Of a DNA stretch of 64,000 bases, positions 50,301 through 57,800 are shown in pieces (position 1 is the first letter of the stretch; each line of letters opens with the position of its first letter). The notes below the pieces were generated by a model, which ran no database searches, was not told the origin of the DNA, and saw nothing but the letters and a program-made list of their open reading frames with translations. The position numbers and the translations under genes were made by a program. The stretch is from Casuarius casuarius (Eukaryota > Chordata > Aves > Casuariiformes > Casuariidae), in contig PTFA01000029.1 in assembly GCA_003342895.1 (NCBI GenBank), positions 310,001 to 374,000 on the forward strand, given 5' to 3'.

Positions 50301-51854
50301 TTTCCAGTTTTCGAAGATGGGTATTTTCTAGAATGGCAGATGAACCACTGCCATTTTCCCAATTAATGAGTCTTATTTTTAGTGCAGAAGTACTAATATG
50401 CACATCAAATAGACCAGTTGTTGTAACCAGGCCTCACGTATTTCCTTTTCTTTCACTACTGTTTCTCTGTGAGCCCGGGGAGGTGTGGAGGAGTGGATTA
50501 GACTGTCTCACTTTCCTTTTATTATTGTACAAAGAAGCCAGACCACTCAAAAACCCAGAGTGTCCTCTTATTTTTCACAGTACAAAAATGCCAGTTTTAT
50601 ATTTCACACTGGCTAAGAAAATACAGGGCAGAGAGAAAGGAAGAGGACTTTACAACTGAAGAGGGGAACAAGCCAGCTTTCAGCCTAAATGCATTTTAAA
50701 GAGATATTAAAAAGGGTTTCTAAGCACAGCTGTGAACTCAGCTCCGCAAAGAAGCACAGAAGTTTTCCTCCTGGCCTCACCGTAGTTAAGTGCTGTGCAA
50801 GTAAGTCCTAGGAGCTGCCCTGATGAGTTTGCTACCTAATGAGGAGCCAAGTGAATGGCAGGAGAAAGCAAGTGGCATCATCTGTAATTTTATAGATGGG
50901 AACAGACTGAGCAGCAGAGAGAATGGGCTCTCTTGAGTCTAAACCATGCCAGACTCTTTCCTCTTTATGAGCTGCAAGTCTCCAAGCCCTCTGAATTTCT
51001 CTCTCTCTGCCCTTGGGCCTGACAAAAACTAAACGGCAAATGTCGGCTGACAAGCCAAAAGCTGAGAGGTCATGGACTTCTCATGCCTGCCTAACGCTCA
51101 GGCAGGGTTTACCTGACTCCTCAGGGAGCTAAGAAGACATTTGCATGGAAGTGAGCCCACCTATATAGCAGAGAGTGGCAAAGGCAATGTCATGTCAAAG
51201 CAGTATTATTTTAAAGAGGAAAACAATCCGTGTTATTAATCAGTTGCAATCAAAAACTTGCAAGAAGCCTGTTAACACCTGTTAACACCTTTGGATATAT
51301 AAAAAGTGACAGAATAGTGGGATAATTGAAAGACACATCTGTGAAATACGTCCAGTGCAGGGCGGGAGGATAAGCAGCAGAAACTTTTCCTGCAAAGTCT
51401 CCCCCTGCCTTGTGTAGTGGGTGAAGTAAGAAGATGTCTTCTTACCTTGGAAGAGTTTTCTGACGTAGCCCTCATTGCTGACAATGTATTCGATCCCTTT
51501 GTGGGAGTTCATCACCGCTCGCACACAATTAATGCAGGTGAGCTGAAGCAAGGCGTCAGAAATCCTGGCCACCCCTCGCCCAGACAGCCTGTCCAGGGCC
51601 TCCAAGAGGAGGTCGAGCCCACAGAGCTCCAGGAACTGGACCATCCAGGTGTCGTCGCTGTTCTCCAGCCGCTTCTTCAGCCCGGAGTAGTTCACCACAG
51701 AAGGCATTTGTAGCAGGCGGATGCACAGCTCCGGCTCTGCATTTTCCAGGTTGGCCTCCGACTGGTCTGTCTCCTGGGGCCCGAGTTTCTCCTTCAGGGC
51801 AGCCCATTTTTTGTGGGCACCTTCCTTTTTGATGGACATTGTGAACAATTTATC
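32256..51854 (-). CDS. INF2: INF2, inverted formin 2 (21 coding exons, complete)
   Basis: Formin that nucleates, elongates and also severs/depolymerises actin filaments; in vertebrates it acts at the ER, mitochondria and cytosol, and the CAAX isoform is ER-anchored. Joining 21 minus-strand exons (listed separately) gives 3999 coding nt, 1332 residues plus stop, against about 1249 in human INF2 (family knowledge). Order seen: DID about residues 1-330, FH1 about 425-590, FH2 about 602-990, WH2/DAD-like motif about 1014-1029, a low-complexity tail, and a C-terminal CVVH CAAX box. The start is the ATG at 51839-51837, giving [12 protein letters not shown], which matches the human MSVKEGAQRKW start; A lies at -3. 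An INF2-like half gene follows 11 kb downstream in the same orientation. Odd points: a GC-AG intron after exon 2 and a coding minisatellite in FH1. Exon joins rest on splice consensus plus unbroken frame; identity of the gene is near certain. Confidence 0.97.
32411..32779. mobile_element. degenerate hAT-like DNA transposon (non-autonomous)
   Basis: Ends are imperfect inverted repeats: CAGAGGTTCTTAAAACT on the left and, in reverse complement, CAGTGGTTCCCAAACTT on the right, typical of hAT/Charlie-type elements. 369 bp, no transposase. The 8-bp flanks no longer match, consistent with age. It sits in the last INF2 intron, 100 bp from the CAAX-exon acceptor. Confidence 0.65.
34002..34781 (-). CDS. 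INF2: INF2 exon 20: low-complexity C-terminal tail
   Basis: 780 nt. Encodes a Ser/Thr/Glu-rich, probably disordered tail ending with [20 protein letters not shown] and then [14 protein letters not shown], which mirrors human [20 protein letters not shown] and GKRRKKRPSRS. Acceptor tttaaag; donor ACACAG|gtagcc leads in phase to the CAAX exon. If the donor is not used, the frame runs 36 residues further to a TAG at 33894-33892, giving a possible non-CAAX isoform ending LEVQCCP; human INF2 is known to have CAAX and non-CAAX forms. Confidence 0.94.
35609..35767 (-). CDS. INF2: INF2 exon 19: WH2/DAD-like autoregulatory motif
   Basis: 159 nt. Encodes [20 protein letters not shown] and [12 protein letters not shown], then an acidic/Pro tail. 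The [12 protein letters not shown] core is nearly identical to human INF2, where it both binds actin monomer (WH2-like) and contacts the DID for autoinhibition. Acceptor tcgtag, donor CCTG|gtaagg. No counterpart was found in the downstream INF2-like gene. Confidence 0.96.
36225..36264. repeat. T-rich (GTTTTTTT)n repeat
   Basis: Runs of seven to nine Ts separated by single Gs, in INF2 intron 18. Confidence 0.85.
36772..36874 (-). CDS. INF2: INF2 exon 18: basic helix after FH2
   Basis: 103 nt. Encodes [20 protein letters not shown] and [14 protein letters not shown], a charged helix continuing from FH2 (human [26 protein letters not shown]). Acceptor ctgcag, donor GTCA|gtaagt. Confidence 0.94.
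37728..37892 (-). CDS. INF2: INF2 exon 17: end of FH2
   Basis: 165 nt, 55 codons, phase 0. Encodes [20 protein letters not shown], then [20 protein letters not shown] and [15 protein letters not shown], the C-terminal FH2 helices (ADYLCEDxxxLSLEDxFSTMKxFRDLF in human). Acceptor atttcag, donor AAG|gttggc, a weak donor. Confidence 0.95.
38415..38457. repeat. (TG)n/(CG)n compound microsatellite with ambiguous base
   Basis: TG repeats interrupted by gcgcgcgcacgtgcg; contains the only N in the window, at 38454, likely an assembly or polymorphism mark. Lies 38 bp into the intron after INF2 exon 16 donor. Confidence 0.95.
38495..38615 (-). CDS. INF2: INF2 exon 16: FH2
   Basis: 121 nt. Encodes [20 protein letters not shown] and [20 protein letters not shown], matching human INLEIIRSEASSNLKKLLE. 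Acceptor tttcag, donor CAG|gtcagt. A (TG)n tract containing the window's one ambiguous base (38454) lies just beyond the donor in the intron. Confidence 0.95.
39276..39346 (-). CDS. INF2: INF2 exon 15: FH2
   Basis: 71 nt. Encodes [20 protein letters not shown] and KAA, ending in the first two bases of Gly. Matches human EAEKSHPDLLQLPRDLEQ. Acceptor gcttcag, donor AGG|gtaaaa. Confidence 0.95.
40260..40367 (-). CDS. INF2: INF2 exon 14: FH2, GDADGFKI signature and conserved Lys
   Basis: 108 nt, phase 0 at both ends. Encodes [20 protein letters not shown] and [16 protein letters not shown]. The Lys of TETK aligns with the FH2 lysine required for barbed-end activity in other formins (inferred from remembered alignments). 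Acceptor ttgtag, donor GAG|gtacca. Confidence 0.96.
40486..40556 (-). CDS. INF2: INF2 exon 13: FH2
   Basis: 71 nt. Encodes (D)[18 protein letters not shown] and NFLNY, the FH2 signature LPxFCQLILxxGNFLNYG. Acceptor tttcag, donor TAT|gtaagg. Confidence 0.96.
42106..42206 (-). CDS. INF2: INF2 exon 12: FH2
   Basis: 101 nt. Encodes (S)[19 protein letters not shown] followed by [14 protein letters not shown], matching human [13 protein letters not shown]. Acceptor ccttag, donor GAAG|gtaaat. Confidence 0.96.
42745..42830 (-). CDS. INF2: INF2 exon 11: FH2
   Basis: 86 nt. Encodes [20 protein letters not shown] and YLLLLQIP, equivalent to human [20 protein letters not shown]. Acceptor cattag, donor CCAG|gtaagg; leaves two bases completed as Ser by exon 12. 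Confidence 0.95.
42916..43018 (-). CDS. INF2: INF2 exon 10: FH2
   Basis: 103 nt. Completes Cys and encodes [20 protein letters not shown] and [14 protein letters not shown], nearly the human sequence (NEEVAAMIRAGDTTKFDVE). Acceptor cctgcag, donor GAG|gtcagg. Confidence 0.96.
43111..43405 (+). mobile_element. MIR-like fragment with CR1-like 3' end inside
   Basis: Starts with ggaagatccatactcaaatc and ctgctctgcc (MIR-like sense 5' part) and ends tctcctctgtaaaatgagat (MIR-like 3' part). Between them, at about 43312-43365, lies gaggtcttttgcaacctaaa then tcaccctatgattctgtg, which resembles the 3' end of a CR1 LINE. Looks like nested insertion; lies in INF2 intron 9. Confidence 0.5.
43623..43684 (-). 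CDS. INF2: INF2 exon 9: FH2, actin-binding Ile helix
   Basis: 62 nt. Encodes [20 protein letters not shown]. The Ile in NIFLKQF aligns with the conserved FH2 isoleucine needed for actin nucleation (family knowledge). Acceptor aatgaag, donor AATG|gtaaga; the split TG|C codon gives Cys at the start of CSNEE. Confidence 0.94.
43771..43916 (-). CDS. INF2: INF2 exon 8: FH2 lasso region
   Basis: 146 nt. Encodes [20 protein letters not shown] and [17 protein letters not shown], then a Lys/Pro stretch ending KAEPKE. The Trp of SMWA belongs to the FH2 lasso that mediates dimerisation in formins. Acceptor ttcag, donor GAG|gtgagg, phase 0 out. Confidence 0.95.
45313..46191 (-). CDS. INF2: INF2 exon 7: linker, FH1 and start of FH2
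   Basis: 879-nt exon. Opens (I)[17 protein letters not shown] (human QECTLEEVVERLLS), then a Ser/Ala/Pro linker, then FH1: a run of prolines, a [12 protein letters not shown] stretch and eight near-identical [13 protein letters not shown] units that would bind profilin-actin and SH3 domains. It ends with [20 protein letters not shown], the FH2 entry (KLNWQKLP). Of two possible donors, AGAG|gtgggt is chosen because it restores VVRESHSMW in exon 8, as in human NVAREHNSMW. The FH1 repeats create long antisense open frames that are shadows. Confidence 0.96.
45474..45765 (-). repeat. 36-nt coding minisatellite in INF2 FH1
   Basis: Eight tandem 36-nt units, each encoding [13 protein letters not shown] with small variations (S for G, I for M, a sixth Pro and a MAP ending in the last unit). 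The units keep frame because their length is a multiple of three. On the plus strand they read as G-rich repeats with long antisense open frames. Confidence 0.93.
46760..46901 (-). CDS. INF2: INF2 exon 6: last DID exon
   Basis: 142 nt, phase 0 in and phase 1 out. Encodes [20 protein letters not shown] and ends with [11 protein letters not shown], closing the DID. Acceptor cttccag, donor GACA|gtaaga. Its outgoing phase (one base, A) is compatible with INF2 exon 7 and also with the first exon of the downstream INF2-like cassette, which begins with two bases before the same QEN motif. Confidence 0.95.
47017..47158 (-). CDS. INF2: INF2 exon 5: DID
   Basis: 142 nt. Completes an Arg codon and encodes [20 protein letters not shown] and then [15 protein letters not shown], matching the human acidic DLEDADLLIQLEAFEE region and HQEVFASLFHK. 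Acceptor attgcag, donor AAA|gtaagt; ends in phase 0. Confidence 0.95.
47485..47502. repeat. poly(T) tract
   Basis: Eighteen Ts in INF2 intron 4 (poly(A) in sense orientation), followed by gtcaagacaaag; could be the tail of an old retroposon but no body is recognised. Confidence 0.85.
48211..48244 (-). CDS. INF2: INF2 exon 4: 34-nt DID microexon
   Basis: Encodes (G)[10 protein letters not shown](R), equivalent to human GLQLLDVLARLR. Acceptor tctcag, donor TAAG|gtaag. The phase 1 to phase 2 transition fits both neighbours exactly. It is too short for a simple ORF scan but is required to join exons 3 and 5 in frame. Confidence 0.93.
48257..48271. repeat. (AT)n microsatellite
   Basis: Short AT repeat close to the acceptor of the INF2 34-nt exon 4, 12 bp beyond its start on the intron side. 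Confidence 0.85.
49077..49236 (-). CDS. INF2: INF2 exon 3: DID
   Basis: 160 nt, phase 0 in and phase 1 out. Encodes [20 protein letters not shown] followed by [18 protein letters not shown] and ends RNEFI(G), matching the human DID segment with QQYRFS and NEFIG. Acceptor ttaacag, donor ATAG|gtaagc. Confidence 0.95.
49807..49922 (-). CDS. INF2: INF2 exon 2: DID, flanked by unusual splice sites
   Basis: 116 nt, phase 1 in and phase 0 out; encodes [20 protein letters not shown] and ends ALDHYK, a strongly conserved DID armadillo segment. The acceptor is preceded by an almost pure C tract. The donor reads ACAAG|gcaagt, a GC donor with otherwise ideal consensus; no GT placed at the conserved K-codon boundary would keep the family reading frame. 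Confidence 0.95.
49923..49949 (+). repeat. G-rich tract (C-rich in the INF2 transcript sense) at the exon 2 acceptor
   Basis: Reads gctgggggtgggggggtggg and on to ggggtggg, directly abutting the acceptor of INF2 exon 2. In sense orientation it is the polypyrimidine tract, made almost only of C. Runs of five to seven G could form a G-quadruplex on the plus strand. Confidence 0.85.
50868..50935 (+). mobile_element. probable MIR-like fragment
   Basis: Contains atctgtaattttatagatgg then gaacagactgagcagcagag, a decayed version of the MIR core. In INF2 intron 1. Confidence 0.35.
51446..51854 (-). CDS. INF2: INF2 exon 1: start codon and first half of DID
   Basis: The exon begins after an acceptor (ttccag) at 51855, has 15 nt of 5' UTR, and the ATG is at 51839-51837; the presence of an acceptor shows there is at least one upstream non-coding exon. 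It encodes 131 residues plus one base, including [17 protein letters not shown] and [19 protein letters not shown], hallmark INF2 DID helices. The upstream in-frame codon at 51848 is TTG, so it is not a start. Donor CAAG|gtaag. Confidence 0.97.
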
Positions 51855-54800
51855 CTGGAAAGATAAGAAAAGATAAAGTGAGAATTTTTTTTGGACTGAA
51901 CACCAGCCCTTGGCAGTAGTGGTTTTTCTCCCAATGATCAGGACTTAAACCACAGCTGCAGCAGGCCTCTTCTTAGGCCAGCTCTCACGCATGCGGGGCG
52001 CACACAGTGGAACCAGTCTGTTGAGAAACTAAATATATTCCCCACTTAACCGTGCACATTACATTCAGGCCCTGAAAGCTCTGTAGACAGACTCTTAGCA
52101 CATCTAAGCCAGCAAACACAGCTTTAAAAGTAGCCAAATTACACCAGTCAATAGCCACTGCCTATTTTCATGCAGTGAAAGGACAAGGTTGGAAGCGGCA
52201 TTATCAGCTCTGAACTCCTTATGCCCATTTAACCTCTTTAAAATCTCACTACACTGGCGAGATTGTGCAGTTTCTAAGTGTTTGTAGTGGGATGAAGTCA
52301 ATTTGAACATATCCTGCTCATAAGAGCATCCGATGCGGAGGTTAATTTTATAGCACTCACTTAATCTCTTCCTGTCTGCTCTAACAGCAAATATGTTTGC
52401 AAAATGTGGTGCTTGTGGGTGATAATGTGAGAGCCCAACAGGTTGTAAGTGGAGGAACTACAGCGGGAAGTTATTAAAACAGCAGTGCATCTGGTCAAAG
52501 ATGGGGAACAGCTTTTTCGAGGCTCATCTCCCTGGTGGACATGGTCCGCCTCAGCCATTCTCTTCGCAGCAATGACTGCGAGGGGCTGATGCCCCATGGA
52601 GAAATATCAAAACCAAGTTAAATTAACCCGGGGTGACAAACTTTATGTCTGAGGCAGGTTCTTTATTTTTAGACCTGCAGTGATTAAGATACAGAATGTA
52701 AGAGCTTTTCACATATTTTAAGCAACCATTTCAAATCCCAGGTGCTCTGCTGTCCTACACAAGCAGGATAACTCCAGCACCTGCCTCCCTGGTCCCCAAG
52801 CCACATGCCACACAGCAGAGCAACCCTGAGATGGCTCGTGCGTCCCCAGCCAGGTGCTAACGTCACCTCCCCTCCCAGCCGCACCGCTGCGACCCTCCCT
52901 GCGGCTGAGGAGCCCCCACGGAGGTCAGGAGAACCCAGGGGCTAGCTGGCCTACAAAGCAGGCTAACATGGGAAGACTGCTCTCCTGCCCCGGTCCCTAG
53001 TTGCCACCTCTCAGCCACAGGACTCCGCTCAGTCACTCCAAGGCTTCCCCACTGACATCACACATCTCTCCTCTTTTTGCCACCCCTTTTGCAAAGAGCG
53101 GACAACAGAACTGCTTCATAGCACTGAACAAACCAGTCATGGTAAGGACAGCAATGAGGTGTCGGTATTCCCTGTCCTATGGCTCGCCTGCCTCTGCTAT
53201 AGGTAAACCCCAAGCCAGCTAGAGGCAGACAGGTCTGGCCAAGTGGTGGCAGAGCCATCCAAATCTCCACCTCCTGTGACTTTATTACACTGCACACTAG
53301 TCGAGGGTTTCCTTTACGACGCCAGCTGTAGGCTCAAGGAATTATAGGAGAATCTTGCTTTTCCTTATGAACTCCAGCACTAGTGTTTCTAGCCCTTCAG
53401 AGGGTAGGAAAAGGCTTGAAAATCCAGACTGAAAGTCTCTGAAAGGTTTATTTGCCAGAAGGCCAAGAAAAAGGACCAGTGACAACTATTCAAAATAAAC
53501 TTCTTACTCTAAAGCCTGCCTTGTGATGTTTACTGAGGATCAAAGTGTGAGGATCAAAGAGGTACTGACTGCTTTCCTGCAACAGAGCTGCATGCCCCAC
53601 GTACTGGCTGAGGTTTTCTGGTTTACCAGATGGTCTCCTTTCCGTAGTCACTCCTCTGGCAATCTCCACATGAAAAGTTTGCGTAACAATTCGCAGTAGA
53701 CACTTAGAGCATGATATTATGGGTCTAAACATGTCTCTTGGAAGGATGCAAAGGACAGGGAATGGGCTGCTCTGAACAGTTAGAATAATTCCTGGGGGAA
53801 GGTGATGGGTGAAACTTTCTGCCAAGGGCACTCAAGCCACAACTCAGGGCATTAAAGGCTGTGTTGAGTAAGGGTCAGAGAAGTAGTGAAGTTAGAGGGA
53901 TGTAGCACAGAAAATCCTCATACACTCTTGGAGAGCTGGGGAGAAAACCTTTTGCAGCATTTCCCTTTGCTTCAAAGGGGAAAGAAATTCTTGGCCAAGA
54001 GCCCAGTTGTGCACTGTTTTGTTAACTGAAAAAAAATACATGGTCATGATGGGAAAAACGTGAAGTTGCGAAAATAGCATTTGGGGACATACTGTACAGC
54101 TTAAAAATAAAAAAAGGACCATTAAAAAAAAATCCTACCAAAGTACTGGCCAAAGTTTCTAAGATTTGTCACAACTGTCGGAAACCCAGAGCCCTTACTC
54201 ACCCTTGGCAAAAGTTTTGTTGGAGTTGGTCAGTCCCCCAGTCACTCCTCTGTACTCAAGCCCAGGAATTTGGGTTTGGCATGAAGCAGAGGAGAAAAGA
54301 AATCCTCCCTCCCTGGTACAGTGAGGGGTGCTGCCCCCACAGTCACAGCCCTGGCGTCGTGGCAGCGTCCCACCGCTCTTGCCTTAGCAAATATACAGTC
54401 AGAGGGCTGGACAGGCACTCTGAAAAAGCTGCGGTCAAATCCTGCCCCGTATGGTGCGCCAAGCCCAGCAATGGAGTTTAGTGTTGCGGGTTCGAGGCAT
54501 GAACGGCAGCGCGGGCTTCGCGGGGAGACATGGCGAAGTTCTCCTGAGGAGGAAGAAGCAGAAGGGAACATGTGTGTTACCTATCCCATGGCATTTGTGC
54601 GAAAGGAGAAAACGAGTCTTCCTCCTCCCTTACAGACGAGCCGGGTCTCCATGGAGGCTGCGATGGGGCATCAGCATGGCGTGGAGGCTGCGGCAGGGCC
54701 CGGAGGACCAGCTCAGGGCTGTGGGGGACAGCATGGGAGCCAGTGCCCGCGGGTGGCGCGGAGCAGACCCCACGTGGCTCAGCACAGCGGTCCCCGAGTC

Positions 54801-57800
54801 TGGGACCATCAGGCTGAGCCAGGCCTGGTAAATAGTCTGGAGCCAACCCGGTGCCAGCAGAGGCTTGGGGATGTCCCTTTAGCATCCTGCCTTCTCCAAA
54901 GACCCCGGACCTCTTGGCCTCCTGCTAGCGGCGATAATGGAGAATTGACTGTCCTGGGTTTTGTACTCCCGGGCAGGGAATGGGCACAGAGCCACGCACG
55001 TGCACAGCCGGCCGAGCCCCGGCGCTTGGCCCCGTCCCAGCCCTGACTCACAGGGTGGGACTAGTCCCTCCTCTCCGCTCCAGCCTAAGTGAGCCTCTTT
55101 GCTCTCCCCAAAGCGAAAGTGTGCACCAAGCCAAGAATCCGGTTTTGAACAAGCCTGGGCTGCTGGTTTTAACCCTGCTGGAGCCTCCCCAACCAGCCCC
55201 AGGAGAAGGGCTGCACAGATGGCCCTGGGCGCGGGAAGGCGCAGGCGGCACACGAGCGGGCGCTGCCCTGGCCGGAGCGGCCGTGCCCAAGGTTCAGCCA
55301 CCCAGCAGAGGGGCTGCACAAGGAGCTGCTCTCTGCAAGCTCTCTTTCAATCTACCTTATTTTCACACCCAGTAAATCATGATTATTTCCATAGGACCAA
55401 ACCTTCCTTATCAAACTTGATAACATAGTGGCTTGGCTTTTTTCCCTCAGTTATTCAAATACCCTGTTGTATACTGTACCAGTTACAGAAAGTCGTAGAG
55501 ATTGCAATAGCATTACTGCCCTTAAGTTCAGCCAATTTCTAAAAATTAAGCTAAATCAGTGCAGCAGGAGACAGGAAATAATGATACAGCATCCTGTTTA
55601 CCAGCATATTTTTTTCTAAATTATCCCTTCCTCCCCACCTGCTCTGCGCAGACGTGAAGAAAAGGGAAACAAACCCAGACAGGTACATCTCGAAACAGTG
55701 ATGGCTTGTGGTTACACACTAAGCTGAACAAATTTGATTGATTAAATATTCTCTCCCACGGGGTGTGTACTCTTTCTGTGGGGAAGAAAAAAGATTGCTA
55801 ATGTATCTGATCATAAAAAGGGAATAAAATAAATGGGAGCAGTACTATATAAATGAAAAGGAAATAAATATGGAGGAGAGCATGGTACAATTCTGCAGAT
55901 GGTGTGATAAATCTGTTTACAAACACAGATATGAGTGATATATTATGAATGCAGCATCTTTCCTTATTGTCCATGAAGCACAGTACGGCAAATCCACTCA
56001 GATACATCCTTAAAGGGCCAATAGTTTTCTGTTTTATCTCTGACTACGACGGCTTATTAACGGGCAAATGGTCTAACCGGAGTGAGACATATCAGAGATT
56101 AAAATGGCATGCAATTATTTTGCTGTCTCAGAGAGGCAATTTAGCACTATGCTGGCTGAGAAAAGGGAAGTACCCTGACAAAAAAGACTTGGCACTAGAC
56201 TTAAAAGGCTGCATACATCTTGCCTTACATCCAGCCAGGCTTGCAGCACCCATGGCCTGACCCCTGACTAAGCTGCAGGGCTTCAGGGTATATGCTACTG
56301 CTGTTTCCTAGGGCTTCAGGACATGTCGTGGTGGCGCATCCTTACAGCCTGCAGTGGGGACACTCGTAGGTCACAACATCCACTGCGATGAATGCAACCC
56401 TCTCCTGATCTTGCTTATTGTCCCCCAAGGTTGGCTAAGCCTGATGGAGGCTGGACCTAAAGAAGTATCAACACAAAAATACTGCGGAGCAGCCCAATTT
56501 AAAGAGGTTCCCTTGGGAAACATAAGGTCATCAGAAATGCTTGTCCTCTTGCACCCATGCAATATTGTGGTTCATGCTGACGACTTTCTGGAGCATTTGG
56601 CCTGCAAAGCTGTGATGCTCCTTGCATCCATCCAAGCCAATTCTTCAAGCCTTCCTTTCCCTTTCTCTCCAAACACAAGGTGCTTCCCTGCAGTTTTCTG
56701 TGCCTCACTGTCCTCCAAGTAAAAGCCAGCTCCTACAGAGATGACATCCATGGGAGACAAATCAGGGCATGTCAATACTTCCTCCAGCCTGTGAAGTTGT
56801 GCAGACCATGGCTGTACAGCACAGCATTCAGTCTAAATTATTGCATGCCTCTAGGATGGCATGGGTCACAGCAAGGACCTGGGAAGACATGTGAAAGGGC
56901 ATCTCTTACCAGCTAAGTATAATTGGGTATAGGGAAAATGGAGATAAGTTACAGGGCACAGCCGTTCTGATTTGCGGGGGCAGGCCCTGAATCTCGAGGG
57001 ACCATAGCCCCCCGTGTCTGTGCCGCAGGACGGGGGACACCGGGGGACCGGCAGCTCCCTACAGCCCTTTGAGAGGTCTGACGAGCTGCGTGGACCCCGA
57101 GCCCGCGCGCTGCCTTCCTGGCTGTGCAGCCCTCCGCTTCCCTCGACAAGGCTGTCGCTGCACGCTGCCGGCCCCAAAGAAAAGCTCTTTTTTTGCTGCT
57201 CAGTCCCTCCCTCCCTTCTGTGCCTGTTTATGGCATTCGGGAGGCTGTTCTGCTTGGATGAGTGCTAATGATAGGTTTTGCTTCTGGATAGCTCCAGTTT
57301 TCTCTCTGCCACAGGGAATACGCAGAGCCTTTGTATTTTGCAACATGTCAGACTACTCAGTCACTAAAAAGGAACAACATCCTGGCTTTGTGCTGTCCAA
57401 AAACACTTCAAGAAGGCTGATGGGTTTGTTCTTCCTCTCCTCTTGCTTTCATTTGTACTATTGTGTTTTCCAGCGCAGCATCTGAACAGCGCGCATACAT
57501 ACAGATTAACGAAATCATCCTCCCACGCACTGAGAGAAGGGAGAGGATTTTAGAAACCAATCCGAACCCTTGGTGCGGGACCACAGGTGCTGGCAGAATT
57601 GAGACGCGCAGGCAAAAGCATCGTTTGCCCAACAGACGGCAGCCGAGCCAGCCGAGACCCCGGCCCAGCACTCTAACCCCTGGTAACGGCTTCCTCTGCC
57701 GGCAAACTTCTGGAAAAGGACCTCAGTTCATTAAAAATAAAATAAAATAAAATTAGGAGCATGGCCATATGGGTATAAATGTATATGCATTATAGCAGTA

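Noticed and set aside
51840..51848. Start of INF2 three codons upstream (MFTM...)
   Set aside because: The codon at 51848 is TTG; the ATG at 51839 matches the start of the human protein.
54321..55046. 241-codon plus-strand open frame upstream of INF2
   Set aside because: GC-rich, low-complexity composition with several competing frames on both strands and no known motif.
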